The position numbers and the translations under genes were made by a program. Under the pieces are notes generated by a model. That model was given only the letters and a program-made list of their open reading frames with translations, did no database searches and was not told the origin of the DNA. Of a stretch of 11,551 bases of DNA, positions 5,053 through 11,551 are shown one piece after another. The stretch covers positions 1 to 11,551 of the forward strand of contig JAJRPT010000122.1 of the NCBI GenBank assembly GCA_024280675.1. The letters run 5' to 3'. How positions within the stretch are numbered: the first letter of the stretch is position 1; each line of letters starts with the position of its first letter. This DNA is from Bacteroidota bacterium (lineage in GTDB: Bacteria > Bacteroidota > Ignavibacteria > Kapaibacteriales > UBA2268).

Positions 5053-7155
5053 CTACTTAGCTTTCGCCTTTTCGAGTTGTGCTTCTTGATAGTTTTTGAT
5101 AATCTCTTCTTGGATCGACTTTGGCACGGGCAAATATTTTGCAAATTCCATTGAGAATTCGCCTTTACCTTGGGTTGCAGAGCGGATGTCAGTTGAGTAT
5201 CCAAACATTTCTTTTAGTGGAATCTCGCACAGTATGGTTGCGTAGCCATGCTCCATGTTCGTGTCCAAAATAACACCACGACGTTGATTAAGCCCGCCAA
5301 TGACTGGGCCTTGGAATTCTTCTGGGACAGAAACTTCCAGCTTCATAATTGGCTCAAGGACAATTGGAGCCGCTTGCCGAATGGCTGTGCGAAGTGCCGC
5401 ACGTGAGGCAATTTTGAATGCCATCTCGGATGAATCGACTGCGTGAGTTGATCCGTCGTTGATTTCTACTTTGATGCCAACAACTGCTTGGCCGATGTTC
5501 ACACCTTCTTTCATTTGCTCTTGGAAACCTTTGTCTACGTGTGGGATGTATTCACGTGGGATTGATCCACCGACGATTTTATTTACGAACTCGTAAGTTT
5601 CTTCTGCATTGGCTTCCATTGGCTCGATGTAACCGGCAACACGCGCGAATTGTCCCGATCCACCAGATTGTTTTTTGTGTGTGTAATCAAAATCAACACG
5701 TTTGGTGATTGCTTCACGATATGCCACTTTTGGCTCGCCAACAATTACCTCGCAGTCATATTCACGCTTTATCCTCTCAACGTAAATCTCAAGATGAAGC
5801 TCACCCATTCCAGCAATAATTGTATCGCCCGTTTCCTCATCACGAGAAACTCGGAAAGTCGGGTCTTCTTTTGTGAAACGGTTGAGTGCTTTTGAAAAAT
5901 TCACACGACCTGTTTTTTCCTTTGGCCGGACAGTCAGTTCGATTACTGGACTTGCAACAAACATTGTTTCCATTGTGTAGTTGTGCTTGCCGTCTGTGAA
6001 TGTGTCTCCACTGGCACAATCAACACCAAACATTGCGATAATATCCCCGGATTTTGCCGATGTTACATCTTCCATCGAGTCGGCGTGCATTTGGACTAGA
6101 CGGGGGATTTTGAATTTCTTATTTGTGGAAGTGTTGAATATGAAATCACCTTTTTTGATCGCACCTTGGTAGATTCTCATGTATGTTAGCTGACCATATT
6201 TGCCGTCTTCGAGCTTGAATGCAAGCACAACAGGCGGCTTTTCGTCGTCATTGACAAGGGCAACTTCTTCTTCGTTATTGTCCACATCGAGTGCGACGTT
6301 CTCAATCTCAGTTGGGTTTGGCAAAAATTCAACAACTGCGTCAAGAAGTGGTTGTATGCCTTTGTTCATCTTTGCTGTTCCAACAAAAACTGGAACTAAT
6401 TTTAATGCAATAGTTGCACGGCGAATGACGGGCATCATTTCTTCGGCACTCACTTCTTCTTCCATTAGGAATTTTTCTGCAATATCATCATCGAAGTCTG
6501 CAAGCTTTTCTACTAATTCATTTCGCTTGATTTCGGCTTCTTCTTGCAAATGTGAAGGAATCACTTCCTCACGGACAATCTCACCGTCATCACCGTCAAA
6601 ATACATTGCTTTCATTTTCAATAAATCAATAATTCCTTCGAACTTGTCTTCTAGTCCGATTGGAATATTTACCATGACTGGGTTGAGGTGGAGTTTTTCA
6701 GCTAACTGGTTAGTAACACGTTCAGGGTTTGCCCCCGCACGGTCTGATTTGTTAATAAAAGCGATTCGTGGAACGCTGTAACGCTTCATCTGGCGGTCGA
6801 CCGTGATGGATTGTGACTGAACACCACTCACCGCACAAAGCACCAATACGGCACCGTCCAAAACTCGCAAGGCACGCTCTACCTCGACTGTGAAGTCGAT
6901 ATGACCAGGAGTGTCGATAATATTGATATTATAATCACCCCATGAGCAATACGTTGCCGCCGATTGGATTGTGATACCTTTTTCTCTTTCCAAGTCCATT
7001 GAGTCCATGGTAGGACCAGAACCGTCTTTTGAACGGACTTCAACTATTTTGTGAATACGTCCTGCAAAAAAGAGTATGCGTTCTGTTAGAGTTGTTTTTC
7101 CAGAGTCAATATGGGCGGCTATGCCAATGTTTCGTAATTTTGTGATGTCAGACAT
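5053..7155 (-). CDS. fusA: Translation elongation factor G (spdEFG1/mitochondrial-like)
   Basis: EF-G is the GTPase that drives ribosomal translocation. The 700-aa length is typical. G1 is AHIDSGKTT (14-22) and switch I carries GITIQSAAT (60-68). G3 is DTPGH (81-85) and G4 is NKSD (135-138). Domain IV has SGGSGQFARV, and VDSSEMAFKIASRAAL and LEPIMKLEV follow. Canonical bacterial EF-G has AHIDAGKTT and NKMD. The Ser in G1, the MDSMDLEREKGITIQSAAT stretch and KDGSGPTMDSM resemble mitochondrial EFG1 and the bacterial spdEFG1 subfamily. The gene stands alone rather than in a str operon (rpsL-rpsG-fusA-tuf), divergent from a sugar kinase and closed by its own terminator, so a second canonical EF-G may exist elsewhere. 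The start lacks an SD. The residue pattern is seen; the subfamily assignment is inference. Confidence 0.95.
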   Translation of the reverse strand: MSDITKLRNIGIAAHIDSGKTTLTERILFFAGRIHKIVEVRSKDGSGPTMDSMDLEREKGITIQSAATYCSWGDYNINIIDTPGHIDFTVEVERALRVLDGAVLVLCAVSGVQSQSITVDRQMKRYSVPRIAFINKSDRAGANPERVTNQLAEKLHLNPVMVNIPIGLEDKFEGIIDLLKMKAMYFDGDDGEIVREEVIPSHLQEEAEIKRNELVEKLADFDDDIAEKFLMEEEVSAEEMMPVIRRATIALKLVPVFVGTAKMNKGIQPLLDAVVEFLPNPTEIENVALDVDNNEEEVALVNDDEKPPVVLAFKLEDGKYGQLTYMRIYQGAIKKGDFIFNTSTNKKFKIPRLVQMHADSMEDVTSAKSGDIIAMFGVDCASGDTFTDGKHNYTMETMFVASPVIELTVRPKEKTGRVNFSKALNRFTKEDPTFRVSRDEETGDTIIAGMGELHLEIYVERIKREYDCEVIVGEPKVAYREAITKRVDFDYTHKKQSGGSGQFARVAGYIEPMEANAEETYEFVNKIVGGSIPREYIPHVDKGFQEQMKEGVNIGQAVVGIKVEINDGSTHAVDSSEMAFKIASRAALRTAIRQAAPIVLEPIMKLEVSVPEEFQGPVIGGLNQRRGVILDTNMEHGYATILCEIPLKEMFGYSTDIRSATQGKGEFSMEFAKYLPVPKSIQEEIIKNYQEAQLEKAKAK

Positions 7156-7315
7156 TTTTATAATGTATTAAAATTTAACAATATTTTTCTATTTTTGATT
7201 CTAAATAAAGTAAAATAAACAGAATCGAATCTTGCAATCATTTTTAAAATACTTTTTTAGAATTTAGAAAAAATGCAATCGCAAATTTCGTAAATATTTT
7301 CCGTAAGTCAAAATA

Positions 7316-7330
7316 ATATCCGCCGGATAT
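7316..7330. promoter_or_regulatory. GC-rich palindrome, candidate operator
   Basis: ATATCCGCCGGATAT is a perfect 7+1+7 inverted repeat in otherwise AT-rich DNA, 34 nt upstream of the sigma54-like element. Its position between divergent genes fits a binding site for a dimeric regulator. The regulator is unknown. Confidence 0.4.
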
Positions 7331-7363
7331 GGCATTTATTATATTGGTACAAGGCATTAGAAT

Positions 7364-7379
7364 TTGGCACGATGATTGA
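7364..7379 (+). promoter_or_regulatory. Candidate sigma54 (-24/-12) promoter of the sugar kinase
   Basis: TTGGCACG, four bases, then TTGA reproduces the sigma54 consensus TTGGCACG-N4-TTGC with the required 10 nt between the GG and the -12 G. The one mismatch is A for the usually conserved -12 C. Transcription would start near 7390, about 30 nt before the kinase ATG. Confidence 0.35.
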
Positions 7380-7421
7380 GGAATGTGAAATAATTATTAA
7401 TCCCACATTAAAAGAGTAACA

Positions 7422-8387
7422 ATGAGCAAGAAAAAGATTAAAGGTGATGAGTTCACAATAATTGGTGTCGATGGTGGTGGCACTCACACAAGAGGAGCAC
7501 TGTTTCAAGGAAAAGAGATTAAGGCCGTTTCTGGGGCTGGGACAACTCGAATAGGTGCGGTGGGAGTTGGTGAGGCTTGCGAAAGAACTTTGAACGTTAT
7601 TATAGACCTGTGTACTCAATCGAAGACCGAAGTTCATCAAATCGACGCAGTTGTCATTGGGCTGGCTGGAGTTTGGCTGGAAGAGGAAAAAATGAGGGCT
7701 GCCACACTTCTCAAAACTCTTGGACGTACTCAAAATTATGAGTTTAATGATATAATCGTTACCTCAGATGCTGAAATTGCACTAGAAGGTGCTTTTGCTG
7801 GTGGAGATGGCGTGATTACCATTGTTGGAACTGGTTCCATTGCACTCGGGAAAATTGACGGCAAACTTGTCAGGTGTGGAGGATGGGGCGTAGAGTTAGA
7901 TGACGAAGGTTCGGGCGCTTGGATTGGGCGTGAAGGACTGACAGCCGTTGTTCGATCCATTGACGGTCGCGGCAAGAAAACTTCGCTAACAAAGGAAGTG
8001 GAGAACCTCTACCCTTCTATCAATCTTGAAAAGCCCAGAACTATTGTTAGAGCCTACAATGAAGGAGCTTTCAAATATCATATGTTCACACCTTATGTGA
8101 TGAGGTGCGCAGAAAATGGAGATGAAGTTGCAAAAGAAATTATCGACCGCTCAGCACAACATCTAATAGAATTGCCACAAGCACTCAAGCCACATTTCAA
8201 AAAGAAAACCCCAGTCGCCCTCATGGGTGGGATTATTGACAATGATACTCTTCTTTCCAAACTCTTAATCAAAAAAATTAAAAAAGATAAAGGCTTAAAC
8301 TTAGTCGAAGCAAAAGGTACTGCCCTAAATGGAACACATTCCATCGGTGTTAAATTAATCGAAGATGGGATGGAGGATTATAAATAA
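7422..8387 (+). CDS. BadF/BadG/BcrA/BcrD-family ATPase, N-acetylglucosamine kinase-like
   Basis: The product is a 321-aa ASKHA-fold (actin-like) ATPase. The N-terminal phosphate-1 loop is IIGVDGGGTHTRGAL (13-27). A second phosphate element VGTGSIALG lies at about 135-143, followed by GGWGVELDDEGSGAWIGREGL (153-173). That segment is characteristic of the BadF/BadG family branch containing eukaryotic GlcNAc kinase and bacterial amino-sugar kinases. The adenosine motif VALMGGI is near residue 270. No Fe-S cluster cysteines typical of the 2-hydroxyacyl-CoA dehydratase activators are evident, so a sugar kinase (GlcNAc or a muropeptide-derived sugar) is likelier than BadF-type activation. The substrate cannot be fixed from sequence. 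The ATG at 7422 has a weak AAGAG 5 nt upstream. It lies divergent from fusA behind a sigma54-like site. Confidence 0.82.
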   Translation: MSKKKIKGDEFTIIGVDGGGTHTRGALFQGKEIKAVSGAGTTRIGAVGVGEACERTLNVIIDLCTQSKTEVHQIDAVVIGLAGVWLEEEKMRAATLLKTLGRTQNYEFNDIIVTSDAEIALEGAFAGGDGVITIVGTGSIALGKIDGKLVRCGGWGVELDDEGSGAWIGREGLTAVVRSIDGRGKKTSLTKEVENLYPSINLEKPRTIVRAYNEGAFKYHMFTPYVMRCAENGDEVAKEIIDRSAQHLIELPQALKPHFKKKTPVALMGGIIDNDTLLSKLLIKKIKKDKGLNLVEAKGTALNGTHSIGVKLIEDGMEDYK

Positions 8388-8519
8388 TTATTTAGCTTTC
8401 CAATGTGGAGCGAACATTTTTTCAGAAAAGCCGTATAAAAAATCTCGCTGAGTTATTTATAAATAAATTTATAATAGCTAAATTGCGTTCTCAGATTAAT
8501 TATATTTTAATGGGAAATA
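8388..8519 (+). other. Spacer between sugar kinase and bamD
   Basis: This is 132 bp with no gene. It contains an AT inverted repeat TTATAAAT-AA-ATTTATAA (8457-8474). A TATAAT (8470-8475) overlaps its end 44 nt before the bamD start, but no recognisable -35 lies 16-18 nt upstream. There is no hairpin with a T-tract after the kinase. Confidence 0.35.
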
Positions 8520-9286
8520 ATGTTGTTTAAATTTTTTAGCCTCGCTCTGCCGGCATTGTTGATATTCTCTTGTGCCTCCGATGATGGACTCTTAGATAGC
8601 CCTGAGAAAGTTTATACCAAGGCTATGAACTATTATGTGGATGAGGATTACCTTGATGCCAAGAAATACTTTGACATTATTAAGTTACAGTACCCAGCCT
8701 CTAAATATGCGGAATATGCACAGTTCTACCTAGCTGAATCAGAGTTCGCCGAGGGTAAATATATTATGAGTGCATATAATTACAACACACTACGCCGCTC
8801 ATATCCCAGCTCAAAATATGCGGGCGAAAGCATGTTCAAAGCGGCTCTTTGCTATTATAGACTTTCCCCAAAATATGATCGTGATCAAGAATATACGCAC
8901 AAAGCAATTCAGATGTTTAAGGAAATTCAATACCTAAATCCATCGGATTCGCTCACGATACTTAGTGGTAGCTATATTGATACGCTCAGAAGTAAACTGG
9001 CCAATCGCTCATACTTCACAGCCGAACTCTACCAAAAGCTCTATTCTCCAAAGTCTTCGATCACCTATTACGAAGATGTTATCGATAATTATGATGACAC
9101 AGAATATTTTGAACCAGCATACTTTGGCAAAATTACAACGCTCGTTAAATTAAAAAATATGATGAAGCACTTGGTTTAATGGGTCTCTATGGCAAACTTT
9201 TCCCCGATAGCGAAAACCTTAGCGAGATATTAGAACTAGAGGGTGAAGCTCAGAAAAATAGAAAAATAGCAAATGATAAAAAATAA
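8520..9286 (+). pseudogene. bamD: Outer-membrane assembly lipoprotein BamD, interrupted by one frameshift
   Basis: BamD is the essential periplasm-facing lipoprotein partner of BamA in beta-barrel insertion. A Sec/SPII signal LPALLIFSC puts the lipidated Cys at residue 18. Tetratricopeptide repeats follow with the BamD-style start SPEKVYTKAMNYYVDEDYLDAKKYF and LQYPASKYAEYAQFYLAESEF. The first frame stops at 9179 (219 aa, ending KNMMKHLV). The frame from 9155 to 9286 continues the last TPR as KKYDEALGLMGLYGKLFPDS and ends with a basic tail. Adding one A to the A6 run at 9152-9157 restores a 255-aa protein, close to family length. Its stop then overlaps murF by 14 nt, as in a coupled operon. 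An undercalled base is likelier than loss of an essential gene. GGGA just before the ATG is only a partial SD. Confidence 0.85.
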
Positions 9287-10679
9287 GGCATCGTTTAACT
9301 TTGAGGATCTCTACCTTGAGTTTGGTCCTGAGTCCTTGCATAATATTAAGCCCGATATTGTGTGCAGTGCCATCTCAATCGACACCAGGACATTGCAAAA
9401 GGGCGAGGCTTTTGTAGCTCTTGTTGGTCAAAATAGCGACGGACACAAAAGAATAGAAGATAGTTTCAAACTAGGTGCTTCCTTTGCCATAGTTAATAAA
9501 GATTGGTTTTTGGAGAATAAGTTAAAATGTGAATCCTATCCATTAGTCGTATCTGAGAACACTGAGATTGCTCTAGGAAAATTAGGAGCATTGCACAGAA
9601 GCCGTTTTGATTATCCAATAATTGCCATCGCTGGATCCAATGGGAAGACTAGCACAAAAGAAATGGCGGCGGGAGTCCTAAGTGAAAAATATAATGTGCT
9701 AAAAACTTATAAAAACTTTAATAATCAGCTTGGTGTTCCCCTCATGTTGCTTGCCCTTGACTCCAGCTATGATGTGGCCGTTTTGGAGCTGGGAACCAAC
9801 TCGCCCGGAGAAATTAAGTATTTATGCCAGTTGGCACGCCCCACGCGCGGACTTATCACAAATATTGGCAAAGAACACCTTGAGCAGTTGATTGACCTCG
9901 ATGGCGTGGAAATGGAAGAAACTGCACTCTTTACTCATTTGCTAAAACATTCGGGAATGTGCTTCATCAACCTTGATGATGGGCGAATTGCACCATACAA
10001 AAAAGTTCTAAAAAAAAGAATCACATACGGCACAGGTGATAAAGCCGGCAACCTTGCCGCAACAATTCAATACGATGAGGATATGTTGCCCGCCCTTGAT
10101 ATTAATATGGAAGGGAATCTTTTTTCAGCCAAAATTCAATCGCCGGGGTACTCAAGTGCAATCAATGCGATGGCCGCCACTGCCGTCGGCTTTGGCATGG
10201 ATTTAAGCTCAGATGAAATAAAATCTGGATTAGAAAAATTCCGTCCGTCAAGTGAGGATTCCTACGGAAGAATGAGAATAATGAAAGCAAATGGATATAC
10301 TATTCTAAACGATTGTTATAATGCAAATCCATCGAGTGTAGAAAATTCCTTGGACATACTTGGTGGCACAAAAATGGATGGGAAGAAAATAGCTGTGCTT
10401 GGTGATATGCTCGAACTTGGGGAAAATTCAACAGAAGAGCATAAGTTTATTATCGAAAAGGCATTAGGCGTTTGTGATTATTTATTCCTCTTTGGTGACG
10501 AGTATAAAACTGCATTTGGTAATGTAACCGTTTCGCAGGCAAACAAAGTAATACATTTTTCATCTCTTGACGGGATTTCAAAGAGGCTCATTTCAACTCT
10601 TTTGCCAAAGGACATTGTTCTTGTCAAAGCGTCACGTGGAATAAAATTAGAGCTTATCATTAACTCAATAATAAAATAA
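9273..10679 (+). CDS. murF: UDP-N-acetylmuramoyl-tripeptide--D-alanyl-D-alanine ligase MurF
   Basis: MurF adds D-Ala-D-Ala to UDP-MurNAc-tripeptide, the last cytoplasmic step of the peptidoglycan precursor. The product is 468 aa, normal for the family. The N-terminal UDP-binding domain includes SIDTRTLQKGEAFVAL. The central ATPase has GSNGKTSTKEM (P-loop 121-127), NFNNQLGVPL (148-157), ELGTNSPGEI and GLITNIGKEHLE. The C-terminal domain carries LNDCYNANPSSVENSL (N346-N350 region) and GDMLELG. The start at 9273 overlaps the restored bamD frame by 14 nt and has no SD, which suggests translational coupling to bamD. No other mur/dcw genes follow, so murF is separated from the usual cluster, at least on its 3' side. 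The TIGR-style family motifs are unambiguous. Confidence 0.95.
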   Translation: MIKNKASFNFEDLYLEFGPESLHNIKPDIVCSAISIDTRTLQKGEAFVALVGQNSDGHKRIEDSFKLGASFAIVNKDWFLENKLKCESYPLVVSENTEIALGKLGALHRSRFDYPIIAIAGSNGKTSTKEMAAGVLSEKYNVLKTYKNFNNQLGVPLMLLALDSSYDVAVLELGTNSPGEIKYLCQLARPTRGLITNIGKEHLEQLIDLDGVEMEETALFTHLLKHSGMCFINLDDGRIAPYKKVLKKRITYGTGDKAGNLAATIQYDEDMLPALDINMEGNLFSAKIQSPGYSSAINAMAATAVGFGMDLSSDEIKSGLEKFRPSSEDSYGRMRIMKANGYTILNDCYNANPSSVENSLDILGGTKMDGKKIAVLGDMLELGENSTEEHKFIIEKALGVCDYLFLFGDEYKTAFGNVTVSQANKVIHFSSLDGISKRLISTLLPKDIVLVKASRGIKLELIINSIIK

Positions 10680-10697
10680 ATAAAATTATTAAAAATA

Positions 10698-10729
10698 TTT
10701 GCATTTAGACCAACATTTCCCTATTTTTG
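10698..10729 (+). promoter_or_regulatory. Bacteroidota-type promoter of the 10771 gene-rpsU unit
   Basis: TTTG (10698-10701), 20 nt, then TATTTTTG (10722-10729) is a full match to the -33/-7 architecture TTTG-N~20-TAnnTTTG. The predicted transcription start near 10736 leaves a leader of about 35 nt before the ATG at 10771. It lies just after the murF stop and would separate this ribosomal unit from the envelope genes. Confidence 0.6.
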
Positions 10730-10770
10730 TAATCCGAATTTTCTCCTCTTTTCTAATACAAGGAATGCCA

Positions 10771-11172
10771 ATGGCAAAGAAAAGGACCAGAAGGGCGAAA
10801 TACATTACACTGTATTCCCCTTTTCTAATGAAAGAAACTAAACATGAACTAATTGGCGAGCCGGTCGAAACCGATAGCGGTCGCCAACAATGGGCTAGAT
10901 GTACTCGCTCCAGACACTCGCAACTTGTTAATCTTGATGCCATTGACGCAGAAATTGATAAGTCAAAAGCCGTAGTGCATATCAACAAAGAAGATGCACT
11001 CCAGTACGCTCCAGCCAATGAATACAAAGTCGGAGACGTAATCTACCACTCCGTATGGGAGGATGTTGGGATAGTGCGTGCCAAAGAAATCACCTCGAAT
11101 GGCGGACACTCTATCCTTGTCCAGTTCGAGAAGAATAATGAAAAGAAATTAATTGAAAATTACCAAACTTAA
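10771..11172 (+). CDS. Conserved small basic protein linked to rpsU, function unknown
   Basis: The product is 133 aa and soluble. The N-terminus is strongly basic (MAKKRTRRAKYITLYSPFL), followed by a central segment GRQQWARCTRSRHSQLVNL (37-55) with a single Cys44. A C-terminal module reads YKVGDVIYHSVWEDVGIV (85-102), then HSILVQFEKNNEKKLIEN. The VGD-x-I-x-H-x-x-W-x-D-x-GIV pattern resembles the small beta-barrel found in CarD-type and UvrD C-terminal segments, so nucleic-acid or polymerase contact is possible. That is inference from pattern only. The start at 10771 is chosen because AAGG (10760-10763) stands 7 nt upstream. ATGs at 10765 and 10699 are in frame but badly spaced or upstream of the predicted transcription start. 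It precedes rpsU by 23 nt on the same transcript. Confidence 0.75.
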   Translation: MAKKRTRRAKYITLYSPFLMKETKHELIGEPVETDSGRQQWARCTRSRHSQLVNLDAIDAEIDKSKAVVHINKEDALQYAPANEYKVGDVIYHSVWEDVGIVRAKEITSNGGHSILVQFEKNNEKKLIENYQT

Positions 11173-11182
11173 CATTTTAATC

Positions 11183-11198
11183 AGGAGACATCCATTTG
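11183..11198 (+). promoter_or_regulatory. Strong Shine-Dalgarno with TTG start of rpsU
   Basis: AGGAG (11183-11187) lies 8 nt before TTG (11196-11198). Of the housekeeping genes in the window, this is the only one with a full SD, and it is combined with a weak start codon. The start is fixed because the next residues IGVTLQNNESIDRA match the conserved bS21 N-terminus and no ATG or GTG fits. Confidence 0.75.
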
Positions 11199-11393
11199 AT
11201 AGGCGTAACCTTACAAAATAATGAATCGATTGACCGTGCGATAAAACGGTTCAAGAAAAAATACGAACGCTCTGGTGTTCTTCGTGAATTCAAAGCCAGA
11301 ACCCAGTTCGTAAAACCATCAATCGAAAAGCGTCTGGCAAACATCAAAGCTCGCCGCCGCCAGTACAAAATGCAAAAAGACGCAAATAATTAG
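11196..11393 (+). CDS. rpsU: 30S ribosomal protein bS21
   Basis: bS21 is a small basic 30S protein that sits near the anti-Shine-Dalgarno end of 16S rRNA and affects initiation. The 65-aa product has the family N-terminus (M)IGVTLQNNESIDRAIKRF, then KKKYERSGVLREFKARTQF and VKPSIEKRLANIKARRRQYK. Length and charge are normal. It starts with TTG behind a strong AGGAG, whereas metG, trmB, fusA and murF have no SD. In Bacteroidia studied so far, bS21 helps occlude the anti-SD, and a strong SD on rpsU provides feedback, so the same control is plausible here. It lies 23 nt after the 10771 gene and is followed at 11414 by a damaged partial copy of itself. Confidence 0.95.
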   Translation: MIGVTLQNNESIDRAIKRFKKKYERSGVLREFKARTQFVKPSIEKRLANIKARRRQYKMQKDANN

Positions 11394-11413
11394 TTAGCTC
11401 ATTTTTGTTAGAT

Positions 11414-11551
11414 TGAATCGATTGACCGTGCGATAAAACGGTTCTGGGAAAAAATACGAACGCTCTGGTGTTCTTCGCGCAGATTCAAAGCCAGAACCCA
11501 GTTCGTAAAACCATCAACCCAGAAAGCGACTGGCAAACATCAAAGCTCGCC
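11414..11551 (+). pseudogene. Degenerate partial tandem copy of rpsU (runs off the window)
   Basis: Bases 11414-11551 repeat rpsU 11222-11355 almost exactly, apart from four short changes. AAG becomes TGGG, TGA becomes CGCAG, TCGA becomes CCCAG, and a T becomes A. The net gain is 4 nt. The copy lacks the first nine codons, the SD and the start, and the indels shift the frame, although no stop appears before the window ends. The differences sit in blocks between identical stretches and are not concentrated at third codon positions. A functional paralogue is therefore unlikely. A duplication scar or an assembly chimera at a contig end fits better. Confidence 0.7.

Larger units (their letters stand above)
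7156..7421. promoter_or_regulatory. Divergent intergenic region fusA / sugar kinase
   Basis: This 266-bp AT-rich spacer must hold the promoters of both divergent genes. I found no TAnnTTTG box correctly placed for fusA. A plus-strand TATTTTTG at 7190-7197 lacks a -33 partner and is 225 nt from the kinase. Two distinct elements lie in the kinase-proximal half: the palindrome at 7316-7330 and the sigma54-like site at 7364-7379. Confidence 0.5.

Noticed and set aside
4704..5204. Minus-strand open frame overlapping the fusA end and DUF2158
   Set aside because: It has Ser/Cys-rich low-complexity translation, overlaps the fusA coding end and the terminator, and is antisense to a recognisable DUF2158 gene.
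6200..6781. 193-aa plus-strand open frame inside fusA
   Set aside because: It is antisense to the conserved EF-G coding sequence, and the Ser-rich translation is typical of a shadow frame.
7190..7197. TATTTTTG as a promoter for the sugar kinase
   Set aside because: It lies 225 nt from the start codon and no TTG/TTTG lies about 20 nt upstream.
8457..8475. AT inverted repeat and TATAAT before bamD
   Set aside because: Such AT palindromes arise easily in AT-rich spacers, and there is no matching -35 box.
9152..9158. A AAA AAT as a programmed -1 frameshift site in bamD
   Set aside because: No downstream stem-loop or pseudoknot is obvious, BamD is not known to use recoding, and a missing base in an A run is simpler.

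Overview
The window reads as a chromosomal stretch of housekeeping genes from an AT-rich bacterium of the Bacteroidota/Chlorobiota (FCB) group. The Ignavibacteria/Kapabacteria side is the likeliest placement, but no marker here settles it. Three things support this. Two or three promoters match the Bacteroidota form (TTG or TTTG, about 20 nt, then TAnnTTTG). Most housekeeping starts lack a Shine-Dalgarno sequence, while rpsU has a strong one. The protein set (BamD lipoprotein, bS21, MurF) suits a Gram-negative FCB cell.

Layout: the end of groEL (2-205); metG (353-2251); trmB (2362-3030); tRNA-Cys(GCA) (3101-3171). Next comes a visibly AT-richer islet of small accessory genes (about 3172-4947). 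It holds a broken minus-strand gene, a DUF2283 protein between two copies of a 24-nt repeat, a single-TM coiled-coil protein, and a DUF2158/YodC-like protein. It ends at the terminator of fusA, which runs on the minus strand (5053-7155). A 266-bp divergent spacer with a GC-rich palindrome and a sigma54-like site separates fusA from a BadF/BadG-type sugar kinase (7422-8387). Then bamD (8520-9286, interrupted by one frameshift) overlaps murF (9273-10679). A Bacteroidota-type promoter then drives a conserved small basic protein (10771-11172) and rpsU (11196-11393). The window ends in a damaged second copy of most of rpsU.

How the genes fit together: much of the window serves translation (MetRS, tRNA m7G methylation, tRNA-Cys, EF-G, bS21), protein folding (GroEL) and envelope assembly (BamD, MurF). 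The points most worth following are the strong SD plus TTG start of rpsU, which fits autoregulation by S21; an EF-G whose motifs resemble the mitochondrial/spd type; and three apparent frameshifts that each behave as one base missing from a homopolymer, which points to sequencing error before biology. I saw no integrase, transposase, CRISPR array or convincing new defence system. The closest to an unexplained system is the tRNA-adjacent islet.
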